The position numbers and the translations under genes are program-made. Below, piece by piece: positions 7,203 to 16,956 of a stretch of DNA of 39,128 nucleotides. How positions within the stretch are numbered: the stretch's first letter is position 1; every line of letters begins with the position of its first letter. The stretch is from Thermanaerothrix sp. (lineage in GTDB: Bacteria > Synergistota > Synergistia > Synergistales > Synergistaceae), in contig JAOACP010000019.1 of assembly GCA_026417795.1 (NCBI GenBank), positions 1 to 39,128 of the forward strand, read 5' to 3'. A model generated the notes under the pieces. The model ran no database searches. It saw only the letters and a list, made by a program, of their open reading frames with translations, and was not told where the DNA came from.

Positions 7203-8207
7203 ATGCCTAAGTTGTGTGGCTTTGAGGTGGCGGTGCTTGGCACTGGCATGGCGGTGCCAGGCAAGGTGGTCACCAACCAGGATCTTGAGAAGATGGTAGA
7301 TACCTCTGACCAGTGGATAGTGGAGAGGACCGGAATAAGGACCAGGTATGTGGCGGAGGAGGGTGTTTTAACCTCCGATATATCTGAAGAGGCTTCTAAA
7401 ATGGCCCTAGAAAGGGCTGGGATATCTGCCGAGGATTTGGATCTTATACTGGTTGGGACCAATTCTCCCGATACGCTCTTCCCCTCCGTGGCGGCCAAGT
7501 TGCAGGGGCGTCTTGGGGCCCTTCGGGCCGGAGCTGCGGACGTGCAGTCCGGTTGTACCGGATCTTTGTATGCCATGGCCATGGGGGCATCCTTTATAGC
7601 GTCCGGTGTGTTTAGGTACGTGCTGGTGGTGGGGGCGGAGGTCCCCTCCAAGGTGGTTGACTGGACTGACCGTAACACCTGTGTCCTCTTCGGTGACGGA
7701 GCTGGGGCTGTGGTTTTGGGCCCCGCCAAGGAAGAAGGACTGTCCGGCCGGGTCCTTGGATTTTCTTTAAGGGCCGATGGAACTAAGCACGATCTTATAA
7801 CCCTTATGGGTGGTCTTGTGGAGCACCCCGCATCCCGTGAAACGCTGGACCAGGGGCTTCACTACGTCAAAATGAAGGGTAACGACGTGTTCAAGTTCGT
7901 AAATCGCGAGATACCGCCGTTCCTTGACGGTTTCCTAAGGGAGATGGGAATAATCCCAGAAGATGTGTCGAGCTGGGTTTTCCATCAGGCAAATTGGAGG
8001 ATAATGGAAGGGGTACTGAAGCGTCTTGGGGTTCCAGAGGACCGGGCGGTGGTGAACCTGGATAGGTATGGCAACACCTCCTGTGCCTCTATAATGATGG
8101 CCCTTCACGAGGCGATTGATTCGGAGCGTATTCGCAAGGGGGATAAGGTGCTTGTTTCCTCCTTTGGGGCTGGTATGACCTATGGGGCCATGTTGCTGGA
8201 GTTTTAG
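7203..8207 (+). CDS. fabH: Beta-ketoacyl-ACP synthase III FabH
   Basis: FabH condenses an acyl-CoA primer with malonyl-ACP to start fatty acid chains. The Cys-His-Asn triad is visible: QSGCTGS (Cys118), VFHQANWRI (His about 261) and GNTSCAS (Asn about 291). DTSDQWIVERTGIRTR near the N-terminus is a family hallmark. 334 residues is normal. ATG directly follows the plsX TAG, with a G-rich ribosome site inside the plsX 3' end. Confidence 0.96.
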   Translation: MPKLCGFEVAVLGTGMAVPGKVVTNQDLEKMVDTSDQWIVERTGIRTRYVAEEGVLTSDISEEASKMALERAGISAEDLDLILVGTNSPDTLFPSVAAKLQGRLGALRAGAADVQSGCTGSLYAMAMGASFIASGVFRYVLVVGAEVPSKVVDWTDRNTCVLFGDGAGAVVLGPAKEEGLSGRVLGFSLRADGTKHDLITLMGGLVEHPASRETLDQGLHYVKMKGNDVFKFVNREIPPFLDGFLREMGIIPEDVSSWVFHQANWRIMEGVLKRLGVPEDRAVVNLDRYGNTSCASIMMALHEAIDSERIRKGDKVLVSSFGAGMTYGAMLLEF

Positions 8208-8222
8208 GAGGTGGCAGTTAGG

Positions 8223-9206
8223 TTGAGGTCGTTGCCTAACAGGATCATAGAACTTACGGGAATAAGGTATCCGGTGTTCCAGGGTGGGATGGCTTGGGTT
8301 GCGGACGCTCAGCTGGCTGCGGCGGTTAGCAACGCAGGTGGCCTTGGGATAATTGCTGCGGCTAACATGCCTCCTGAGTTGTTGGACCGGGAACTCAATC
8401 GGGTTCGGGAACTGACGGATCGTCCCTTTGGTCTCAACATTATGTTGTTGTCCCCCACCGCGGACGACGTGATTGAGATAGCCGCGGCCCACAGGGTGTC
8501 GGTTATAACCACTGGGGCGGGTAAGCCCGGGAAGGTTATAGAGCGGCTTAAGCCTTTGGGGGCGAAGATCATACCGGTTGTAGCATCGGTGGCCCATGCA
8601 AGGCGGGTTGAGCAGCAGGGGGCTGATGCTGTTATAGCCGAGGGTATGGAGTCTGGGGGGCACATAGGGGAGATATCCACATTTGCCCTGGTGCCTCAAG
8701 TGGTGGATGCAGTATCCATCCCAGTTATAGCCGCCGGCGGCATAGCCGACGGCCGGGGGGTTGCCGCCGCTTTCGCGTTGGGGGCAGAGGGAGTCCAGAT
8801 GGGGACCAGGTTTGTTTGTGTTAGGGAGTGTTCGGCCCACCAAAGATACAAGGAGATGATCCTAAAGGCAGGAGATAGGAGTACCGTGGTTACCGGCCGT
8901 TCTACGGGGCATCCTGTAAGGTGCATAAAAAACAAGTTCTCCGTCAAGTTTGAGGAGATGGAAAGAAATGGGGCTTCCATTGAGGAGCTGGAGGCCTTTG
9001 GCTCCGGTCGGCTTAGAGCTGCGGTGGTTGAGGGGGATGTGGAATGGGGATCGGTTATGTCTGGCCAGTGCGCAGGTATGATTGATGATATCCCAAGTGC
9101 CGCCGAGGTCATAAGAAGTATATTTGCTCAAGCCGCCGATGTGTCGGAGGGGCTGGGTGCTTTGGGGGGCTTTTTTAGGTCCCTCTGTTTGGAGGAGGGT
9201 AGGTAG
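8223..9206 (+). CDS. fabK: Enoyl-ACP reductase II FabK (FMN-dependent)
   Basis: FabK reduces trans-2-enoyl-ACP with NAD(P)H through FMN, replacing FabI. YPVFQGGMAWVADAQLA at the N-terminus, NIMLLSPTADDV, TTGAGKPGK, DAVIAEGMESGGHIGE and IPVIAAGGIADGRG closely follow Streptococcus FabK. I placed the start at TTG 8223, about 10 nt after AGGAGGTG (8206-8213); this gives MRSLPNRIIELTGI, the usual short N-terminus. The GTG at 8211 lies inside the Shine-Dalgarno sequence itself. The protein is 327 residues, embedded in the fab operon. Confidence 0.93.
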   Translation: MRSLPNRIIELTGIRYPVFQGGMAWVADAQLAAAVSNAGGLGIIAAANMPPELLDRELNRVRELTDRPFGLNIMLLSPTADDVIEIAAAHRVSVITTGAGKPGKVIERLKPLGAKIIPVVASVAHARRVEQQGADAVIAEGMESGGHIGEISTFALVPQVVDAVSIPVIAAGGIADGRGVAAAFALGAEGVQMGTRFVCVRECSAHQRYKEMILKAGDRSTVVTGRSTGHPVRCIKNKFSVKFEEMERNGASIEELEAFGSGRLRAAVVEGDVEWGSVMSGQCAGMIDDIPSAAEVIRSIFAQAADVSEGLGALGGFFRSLCLEEGR

Positions 9207-9207
9207 G

Positions 9208-10158
9208 ATGAGCGATTACGCGTTGATTTTCCCTGGCCAGGGAGCCCAAGAGGTAGGAATGGGTCGGGACTTTTACGAGTCTTACCCCGCTGCTAGGAGG
9301 GTCTTTGAGGAGGCGGATTCCGCGCTGGGGTTCCCCCTTTCGGATGTAATATTTTCTGGCCCTGAGGAGGAGTTAAGGAAGACCGCCTTAACCCAGCCGG
9401 CCATATTGACGGTTTCCTTGGCGATTTTGGCAGCCCTGAGGGATGACAAGGGCATTGAATTGTCTCCCGCTTTTGTGGCGGGTCATAGCCTTGGGGAGTA
9501 CACCGCTTTGGCGGCCTCCAGGGCCATATCTGTGGCGGATGCGGTGAAGCTTGTGCACCTCAGGGGGAGTAAGATGCAGGAGGCGGTCCCCTTGGGCAAG
9601 GGAGCCATGGTGGCGGTTCTTGGCCTTGAGGGGGATGCGGTGAGGGAAGTTTGTTCCCGGGCGTCTTCTAATGGGGTGTGCGAGATGGCCAACTACAATG
9701 CTCCGGGACAGATAGTGATCTCCGGAGAGGCTGAGGCCGTGGATTTGGCGGCTCAGATGGCAAGGGAAGCTGGAGCCTCCAAGGTAATCCCGTTGAAGGT
9801 AAGCGCCCCTTTCCACTGTTCTCTTATGAGGCCCGTGGCGGATGCTTTGAGGGAGGCCTTTGGATCCGTCAGTTGGTCCGCTCCGTCCTTCCCGCTGGTT
9901 TCAAACGTGGATGCCCAGCCAAGGGAGGATATAGAGGGGATAAAAGATCGGCTTCTTGAGCAGACGTACTCTCCGGTTCTTTGGTTGGACAGCGTAAGGG
10001 CCATGGCGGATAGAGGGGTCCAGCGCTTCGTTGAAATAGGACCCGGCAATGTGCTTACCGGTCTTGTCAAACGTTGTGTAAAGGGCGTTAAGGGTATGAG
10101 CGTGTCCAAGGTTCAGGATTTGGATGGTTTGCTTGATTTTATAGGGGAGGGCCACTAG
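9208..10158 (+). CDS. fabD: Malonyl-CoA:ACP transacylase FabD
   Basis: FabD loads malonyl groups from CoA to [15 protein letters not shown] (about residue 7), the catalytic GHSLGEY (Ser94) and APFHCSLM (catalytic His about 200) are all present, with [11 protein letters not shown] near the C-terminus. ATG at 9208 gives the canonical [12 protein letters not shown]; upstream in-frame codons would run into fabK. 316 residues is normal. It starts one base after the fabK TAG. Confidence 0.96.
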   Translation: MSDYALIFPGQGAQEVGMGRDFYESYPAARRVFEEADSALGFPLSDVIFSGPEEELRKTALTQPAILTVSLAILAALRDDKGIELSPAFVAGHSLGEYTALAASRAISVADAVKLVHLRGSKMQEAVPLGKGAMVAVLGLEGDAVREVCSRASSNGVCEMANYNAPGQIVISGEAEAVDLAAQMAREAGASKVIPLKVSAPFHCSLMRPVADALREAFGSVSWSAPSFPLVSNVDAQPREDIEGIKDRLLEQTYSPVLWLDSVRAMADRGVQRFVEIGPGNVLTGLVKRCVKGVKGMSVSKVQDLDGLLDFIGEGH

Positions 10159-10159
10159 A

Positions 10160-10903
10160 ATGACTTCGCATCGTAAGGTGGCCCTCGTGACCGGCGCCAG
10201 CAGGGGTATAGGCAGGGCTGTGGCGCTTCGCCTGGCCAGTGACGGTTTTAGGGTTGCGATTAATTATAACTCTTCGGAGGATAAGGCGGCGGAGGTCCGT
10301 GATCTAGTCCGCCAGGTGGGCGGAGAGGCAGAGATATTCAGGGCCGATGTAAGTGACGCATCTTCCGTCGCGTCCATGTTTGAACAGGTGGAGTCCAGCA
10401 TGGGCCCCGTGGAGGTTCTTGTTAACAACGCGGGGATCACCAGGGATGGCCTTATCATGAGGATGAAGGATTGCGACTGGGACGAGGTTATAAGGACGAA
10501 CCTTACATCTGCGTTTCTGTGCGTCAGGCAGGCTCTTCGTGGAATGACCAAGGCTAGATGGGGCAGGATCATAAACGTGAGTTCCGTGGTTGGCCTCATG
10601 GGTAACGCAGGACAAGCTAACTACTCCGCGGCTAAGGCGGGGTTGATTGGGTTTACCAAGAGCTTGGCCAGGGAGGTGGCTAGCCGGGGGATCACTGCTA
10701 ACGTGGTGGCTCCTGGGTATATAGACACCGATATGACCAGGGTTCTTGGTGATTCGGTCAGGGAGGCCCTTAAGGGGCAGATACCTCTTGGCCGGGTGGG
10801 TACTCCGGAGGACGTGGCAGAGCTTATTGCCTTTTTAGCTTCCGAGGGTGCCTCTTACATCACCGGACAGGTGATAGCCGTTGATGGTGGAATGACCATG
10901 TAG
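10160..10903 (+). CDS. fabG: 3-oxoacyl-ACP reductase FabG
   Basis: FabG is an NADPH-dependent short-chain dehydrogenase reducing 3-oxoacyl-ACP. [13 protein letters not shown] is the cofactor loop (TGxxxGIG), NNAGITRDG the structural NNAG motif, and the SSVVG...YSAAK segment carries the Ser-Tyr-Lys catalytic set. The C-terminal [17 protein letters not shown] is typical. 247 residues. ATG begins one base after the fabD stop. Confidence 0.96.
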   Translation: MTSHRKVALVTGASRGIGRAVALRLASDGFRVAINYNSSEDKAAEVRDLVRQVGGEAEIFRADVSDASSVASMFEQVESSMGPVEVLVNNAGITRDGLIMRMKDCDWDEVIRTNLTSAFLCVRQALRGMTKARWGRIINVSSVVGLMGNAGQANYSAAKAGLIGFTKSLAREVASRGITANVVAPGYIDTDMTRVLGDSVREALKGQIPLGRVGTPEDVAELIAFLASEGASYITGQVIAVDGGMTM

Positions 10904-10923
10904 CCTGGAAGGAGGTGAATGGA

Positions 10924-11175
10924 ATGCAGATGGAGGAGCTTATGTCTCGTTTGAAGGAGATAGTGGTGGATCGCCTTAACGTGGAGGAGGATCAGATAAA
11001 GCCTGAGGCTTCCTTTGTGGAGGACCTTGGGGCGGACTCCCTCGACATCGTGGAGCTTATCATGGGTATTGAGGAGGAGTTCGACATCGAGATCCCCGAC
11101 GAGGATGCGGAGAAGCTTGCCACGGTTGGTGATGCCATCAACTACGTGAAGAGCAAGCTGGGGGTCGAGGAGTAG
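10924..11175 (+). CDS. acpP: Acyl carrier protein
   Basis: ACP carries growing acyl chains on a 4'-phosphopantetheine attached to the Ser of the DSLD motif, seen here as [11 protein letters not shown] (Ser39). The acidic helical sequence and length (83 residues) fit. ATG at 10924 is 8 nt after AAGGAGGTG (10909-10917), the strongest ribosome site in the operon, fitting the high demand for ACP. GTG 10915 lies inside that site and is unlikely to be the start; ATG 10930 is a further alternative. Confidence 0.96.
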   Translation: MQMEELMSRLKEIVVDRLNVEEDQIKPEASFVEDLGADSLDIVELIMGIEEEFDIEIPDEDAEKLATVGDAINYVKSKLGVEE

Positions 11176-11186
11176 TTGCGTTTTCA

Positions 11187-11210
11187 GGGGGATGGACCTT
11201 CCCATCCCCC
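11187..11210 (+). other. Strong hairpin between acpP and fabF
   Basis: GGGGGATGG (11187-11195) pairs perfectly with CCATCCCCC (11202-11210) around a 6-nt loop. No T-tract follows (ATATGTTTAG), so it is not a standard terminator. It may stabilise the upstream acpP mRNA or act as a partial attenuator. The remaining gap to fabF (11211-11292) shows nothing clear. Confidence 0.6.
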
Positions 11211-11292
11211 ATATGTTTAGAATTTCGATATCGCTGATGGATTTTTAAGCTGCGGAAATGATAAAACCCTCAATACAAGGGAGTGACCTGGT

Positions 11293-12531
11293 TTGAGAAG
11301 AGTCGTCGTCACGGGCCTCGGAGTCGTAAGCCCCATAGGACTTGGCCGAGAGACCTATTGGCGTGCCCTGGAGGAGGGCCGCAGCGGTGTTGGCACCATC
11401 TCTCTCTTCGATGCTACCGATTATGCGGTCAAGATAGCCGCTGAGGTCAAGGATTTTAACCCTGAAGATTGGATGGATAAGAAGGAGGCCCGCAGAGCGG
11501 ACCGGGTCATCCACTTCGTCACCGCTGCCGCCGCCATGGCGGTTAAAGATGCACAGCTGGATGTGCATAAGATAGATCCCTACCGCTTTGGAGTTTATAT
11601 AGGAAGCGGTGAGGGGGGTATAAACACCACCAACGAAAACTATGGGATACTCCGGGATAAGGGACCGTCCCGCGTGAGTCCCTTCTTCGTGCCAATGATG
11701 CTGAGCAACATGCCAGCCGCTTACGTGGCCATAACCTATGGTGCCAAGGGTCCCAACATGGCGGTGGTAACCGCCTGCGCTTCTGCTACGCACAGCATGG
11801 GAGAGGCCTATGAGACCATCTTGCGTGGCGATGCGGATGTGATGATAACCGGAGGGGCAGAGGCGGCCATAACGCCCATAGCGGTGGCGGGTTTTGCGGC
11901 GTTGAAGGCCTTGTCTACCCGTAATGATGAGCCTCGGCGGGCTTCAAGGCCCTTTGACATGGAGAGGGACGGGTTTGTCATGGGTGAAGGGGCCGGGATC
12001 CTCATATTTGAGGAGTTGGAGCACGCCCTTAATAGGGGGGCTAACATAATAGCTGAGGTAGTGGGATATGGTAATACCTGCGACGCCTACCATATCACCG
12101 CTCCGGATCCGGAGGGCGACGGTCCCAGGAGGGCAATGGAGATGGCGCTTCGTAAGGCTGGACTCAAGCCCGATGAAGTGGACCTCATAAATGCCCATGG
12201 TACCTCCACCCCATTGAACGATAAGATGGAGAGCGCCGCCATTAGGTCTGTGTTTGGGGAGCATGCTAATGATCTTCTAGTGAACTCCACCAAGTCGATG
12301 ATAGGTCACGGCTTGGGTGCCGCTGGAGCTCTTGAGACCATAGCGGCCTTGCAGTCCATAGTAGAAGGCGTAGTGCACCCAACCTTGAACTATGAGAATC
12401 CCGATCCCGAGTGCAACGTGAACGTGGTGGGGCCCAAGGCGGTTAGGAAGGATGTCCGCTGTATATTGGTGAATAACTTTGGTTTTGGCGGCCACAACGC
12501 CGTATTGGCGCTCAAAAAGTATGAGGGGTAG
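11293..12531 (+). CDS. fabF: Beta-ketoacyl-ACP synthase II FabF
   Basis: FabF elongates acyl-ACP with malonyl-ACP. The Cys-His-His triad is seen in VTACASATHSMGEA (Cys162), NAHGTSTPLND (His about 303) and STKSMIGHGLGAAG (His about 339). RRVVVTGLGVVSPIG is the standard N-terminus. 412 residues. The start is TTG at 11293 after GGGAGTGA. It is last of the fab set and separated from acpP by a 117-bp gap with a hairpin, so its expression may differ from acpP. Confidence 0.96.
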   Translation: MRRVVVTGLGVVSPIGLGRETYWRALEEGRSGVGTISLFDATDYAVKIAAEVKDFNPEDWMDKKEARRADRVIHFVTAAAAMAVKDAQLDVHKIDPYRFGVYIGSGEGGINTTNENYGILRDKGPSRVSPFFVPMMLSNMPAAYVAITYGAKGPNMAVVTACASATHSMGEAYETILRGDADVMITGGAEAAITPIAVAGFAALKALSTRNDEPRRASRPFDMERDGFVMGEGAGILIFEELEHALNRGANIIAEVVGYGNTCDAYHITAPDPEGDGPRRAMEMALRKAGLKPDEVDLINAHGTSTPLNDKMESAAIRSVFGEHANDLLVNSTKSMIGHGLGAAGALETIAALQSIVEGVVHPTLNYENPDPECNVNVVGPKAVRKDVRCILVNNFGFGGHNAVLALKKYEG

Positions 12532-12536
12532 CTCTC

Positions 12537-13220
12537 ATGAGGGATTCCCAGGATCTTGAGGGATCGATCGAGGTTCTGCAAAGGCTGGTTGGGTATCGGT
12601 TCTCCGATACCCAACTTTTAATTGAAGCCCTTACGCACTCTTCTTTTGCTAATGAGTACTCCCTGGGCTACTGTAACGAGAGGCTGGAGTTTCTTGGGGA
12701 CTCGGTTATAGGGCTTTGCGTGGCGGAGGAGCTGTTTGTTAAGTATCCCTCGGAGAGGGAAGGGCGTCTTACTAAGATGAGGGCCAGGGTGGTGTGCTGT
12801 GAGGCCCTGGCTGATGCGGCCAGGGCTGCAGGGTTCGCCGCCTATCTTCGGCTGGGCAAGGCCCTTAAAAATAGGGCCACGGACAGCATTTTGGCCGATG
12901 CATTTGAGGCTTTGATCGGAGCTGTGTACCTGGATGGGGGCATAGAACGGGCCAGGGAAGTAGTTTTGAGGTTCATCCCCCTGGATGTTGACGTCGATGT
13001 CTCTGATCCAAAGTCGGCCCTTCAGGAAATGCTTCAGCATCAAGGGCTTGGGGCGCCAAAGTATAAGCTGGAGGGTACCTATGGCCCGCCCCATGATGCA
13101 ACTTTTTGGGTATCTGTATGGTGTGCAGATGATCTCCTTGGCAGGGGTAGGGGCAAAACACGGAAGGAAGCGGAAGCTTCGGCGGCTTCGGAGGCCCTTT
13201 CCAAGTTGGCCAAGAAATGA
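12537..13220 (+). CDS. rnc: Ribonuclease III
   Basis: RNase III cleaves double-stranded RNA in rRNA precursors and some mRNAs. The signature NERLEFLGDSVIGLCVAEELF region (from about residue 41) carries the catalytic Glu and Asp, and DAFEALIGAVYLDGG gives the second acidic pair. A C-terminal double-stranded-RNA-binding domain follows (about 155-227). 227 residues is normal. ATG at 12537 is 5 bp after the fabF stop; the fab-acpP-rnc order is common in bacteria. Confidence 0.95.
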   Translation: MRDSQDLEGSIEVLQRLVGYRFSDTQLLIEALTHSSFANEYSLGYCNERLEFLGDSVIGLCVAEELFVKYPSEREGRLTKMRARVVCCEALADAARAAGFAAYLRLGKALKNRATDSILADAFEALIGAVYLDGGIERAREVVLRFIPLDVDVDVSDPKSALQEMLQHQGLGAPKYKLEGTYGPPHDATFWVSVWCADDLLGRGRGKTRKEAEASAASEALSKLAKK

Positions 13221-13222
13221 TC

Positions 13223-13240
13223 TATGCAACCGGTTGCATA
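13223..13240. promoter_or_regulatory. Perfect 18-bp palindrome, LacI-family-type operator
   Basis: TATGCAACCGGTTGCATA is its own reverse complement. The central AACCGGTT with CG at the dyad is the style bound by LacI/GalR-family repressors. It lies directly after rnc and about 25 bp before the PyrR-binding hairpin, where a pyr promoter should be; a weak TTGCAT (13234-13239) overlaps it. No LacI-family gene is in the window. The regulator is unknown. Confidence 0.55.
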
Positions 13241-13264
13241 AAAGTTTGGGTTGCTGTAAACTAT

Positions 13265-13313
13265 CCCCCGAAGAGCCTTTAAGAGGGTCCAGAGAGGCCC
13301 CAAGGCTGGGGGG
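13265..13313 (+). promoter_or_regulatory. PyrR-binding hairpin (anti-antiterminator) of pyr leader
   Basis: CCCCC (13265-13269) and AGCCTT (13274-13279) pair with AAGGCT (13302-13307) and GGGGG (13308-13313). The apical part holds GTCCAGAGAGGCC (13287-13299), matching the conserved UCCAGAGAGGCY loop recognised by PyrR with UMP bound in Bacillus. TCCCCC at 13264-13269 can alternatively pair with GGGGGA in the 5' arm of the terminator downstream, giving the antiterminator (inference). Confidence 0.85.
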
Positions 13314-13352
13314 TGTTGTGGCGTGCTTAGTTTATCTTCTCTTGTGGTAACA

Positions 13353-13391
13353 GGGGGAGCGCTGGATTGTCCAGCGATCCCCCATTTTTTT
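13353..13391 (+). terminator. pyr operon attenuator terminator
   Basis: GGGGGAGCGCTGG (13353-13365) pairs with CCAGCGATCCCCC (13371-13383), a 13-bp stem with one mismatch and a 5-nt loop. It is followed by ATTTTTTT (to 13391). It sits 24 bp before pyrR and downstream of the PyrR-binding hairpin. Confidence 0.9.
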
Positions 13392-13414
13392 ATGCCTTCC
13401 GGGGGTGATATTAA

Positions 13415-14881
<1,467 letters not shown>

Positions 14882-14882
<1 letters not shown>

Positions 14883-16168
14883 TGGGCCTTTTGCTTAAAA
14901 ACGCTAAAGTTTTTGACGGTAACGATATACAGGAAGGGCTTTACCATCTGGTTATAGACGGCGATATGGTGGCGGCGGTATTGAAGGATATGCCGGTCGA
15001 CTTTAACGGCCAGGTGGAGGACCTTGATGGGAAGCTGTTGAGCCCGGGCTTCGTTGATATTCACTGTCATCTTAGGGAGCCTGGTTTTGAATGGAGGGAA
15101 GATTTAAGTTCCGGCTCGAAGGCGGCTTGCGCTGGAGGATTTACTGACGTGGTGGCCATGCCGAACACGGATCCACCGGTTGATGACGCTTTCCTGGTGG
15201 AGCATATGGCCATGAAGGGTGCGCTGTTGGATGGCGCTAGGGTCTTCCCCGCCGGTTGTGTCAGCAAGGGCCGGAAGGGGGAAGAAATGGCGGAGCTGCT
15301 TAAGATGGCCGAGGCCGGCGCGGTGCTGTTTACCGATGATGGGGCCCCTGTTAAAAGTTCCTCTCTGCTTAGGCTCGCTTTGATCTATCTTAAGAGAACC
15401 GGCATAAGGGTTATGGAGCACCCTGAGGATACATCCCTTTCGTCGGGTGGCCATGTGCATGAAGGCAAGGTGAGCTGTCTTAGTGGCCTTAAGGGTATTC
15501 CCTCTGTATCTGAGGAGCTAGGGGTCATGAGGGCCATAGAGATTGCCAGGAACACGGGAGGATCGATACACCTCACTCACATCAGCACCGCCAGGTCCGT
15601 TGAGATTATAAGGAGGGCCAAAGAAGAGGGCGTTGATGTGACTTGCGATGTTACTCCCCATCACCTAACGTTCTGCGAAGATGATGTGATAGCCTCTGGT
15701 TATGATGCGGTGTTTAAGGTCAACCCGCCGCTTAGGTCCATAGAGGATAGGGAAGCTTTGTGGCGTGGACTTATGGATGGTACGGTGGATGTGATAGCCA
15801 CCGATCACGCACCGTGGCATCTTGACGAGAAGGATCTACCCTTCCAGGAAGCATCGTTTGGTATAGCCTCCCTGGAGTGTGCGGCGGCGGCGGTTCTGGA
15901 TGGTGCTGTCCGCCGAGGTATACCAATGGGAACGGTTCTTACTGCGATGAGCATGGCGCCTAGGAGGATAATCAACCATAGCTTGCCAGGCCTTGAGGTT
16001 GGGGCAAGGGCGGACCTTACCGTTTTGGACCTTGATAAGGTGGGTAAGGTTTCCTGCTCTTCCTGGGTGAGCAAGTGCAAGTTTGGCCCTTGGGATGGAG
16101 TAGTCTTAAAGGGATGGCCTGTAATGACCTTGGTTGGCGGACGTATCGCCTGGAGGTCTCAAGATTAA
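14882..16168 (+). CDS. pyrC: Dihydroorotase PyrC (class I)
   Basis: PyrC cyclises carbamoyl aspartate to dihydroorotate. Metal-binding motifs of the amidohydrolase fold are DIHCHLREPG (about residue 59), the conserved MPNTDPPVDD, LTHISTARSVEII and ATDHAPWHLDEKD (about 304). 428 residues fits class I. ATG at 14882 shares a base with the pyrB stop (TGATG); an upstream in-frame ATG inside pyrB is unlikely. Confidence 0.96.
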
Positions 16169-16956
16169 TGGGCTGCTCCTTTGCGACCATCCCTTGTTCC
16201 TTGGTTTGTAAGCAAGTTTTTGGAGACCTGGGTGGTTTGCTTATGGTAAGGCCTCATGAAACTGTGCGATGGAGGCCTGGACAATTTGCCATGCTCTTTC
16301 CATCGGAATCCATGGATCCCTTGTTAGGCAGGCCCTTGGGTATAGCCGCAGAGATCGATGGCAACCTCCTTTTCCTCTGTCAGCGGGTAGGGCGTGGCAC
16401 AGGTATTTTGCTTGACATGCCGGTTGGAGGGACCCTCCGAATAAATGCACCCCTTGGAAGTCCTATCGATGTGACAGGAGGTAGAGAGCCGCTAACACTG
16501 CTGGGGGGTGGGTTTGGCATAGCCTCTTTACTTTCGGTGCCGAGGATTTTTGAAACTGATGTCATAATATGGGCTTTCAGGGGGGGCAAGGAATGGGGGG
16601 AGTTGGTCAGAGCTTGTCTTGACCTGATCCCTATGCCTAGGAGCTCCAAGGTTCTTTTAGCCACTGAGGATGGCAGCATGGGTTTTAGGGGTAACGGGAT
16701 TGATGCCATGGCCTCCCTGGACTTGCGTGGTGGTGCCGTGGTCGCCTGCGGCCCCTCTGGGATGCTGAAGGGGGTCCTCATGGAATCTAGGCAGCGGGGG
16801 TTTATGGCATTGCTTGGCATAGAGAAACGCATGGCCTGTGGGTTTGGCGGATGTCTTGGGTGCTCCATAGACTTGAAGGGCAACAGAAGGGCCAGGGTTT
16901 GTAAGGAAGGGCCGTTTTTCTCAGGGGAGGATATCGTTGATGACGAAATCCTTTGA
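16168..16956 (+). CDS. pyrK: Dihydroorotate dehydrogenase electron-transfer subunit PyrK
   Basis: PyrK carries FAD and a [2Fe-2S] cluster and passes electrons from dihydroorotate oxidation by PyrD to NAD. The FAD-binding RPLGIAA (about residue 52) and GGGFGIASL (nucleotide-binding) are seen, followed by the iron-sulfur cysteines in CGFGGCLGCS and VCKEGPFF near the C-terminus. I start at ATG 16168 (TAATG overlap with pyrC), 11 nt from GGAGG (16152-16156), giving 262 residues; the ATG at 16075 lies in pyrC. Confidence 0.92.
   Translation: MGCSFATIPCSLVCKQVFGDLGGLLMVRPHETVRWRPGQFAMLFPSESMDPLLGRPLGIAAEIDGNLLFLCQRVGRGTGILLDMPVGGTLRINAPLGSPIDVTGGREPLTLLGGGFGIASLLSVPRIFETDVIIWAFRGGKEWGELVRACLDLIPMPRSSKVLLATEDGSMGFRGNGIDAMASLDLRGGAVVACGPSGMLKGVLMESRQRGFMALLGIEKRMACGFGGCLGCSIDLKGNRRARVCKEGPFFSGEDIVDDEIL

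Noticed and set aside
7935-8843. Long open frame on the minus strand (about 300 codons) opposite fabH/fabK
   Set aside because: It is antisense to two well-conserved genes, has low-complexity His/Pro/Arg/Gly-rich translation and no family motif; it is a shadow of the G-rich plus-strand codons.
13234-13262. Promoter TTGCAT-17-TAAACT for the pyr operon
   Set aside because: Both boxes are only 4/6, and the predicted start would cut off the 5' arm of the PyrR-binding hairpin, so it is not listed as a feature.
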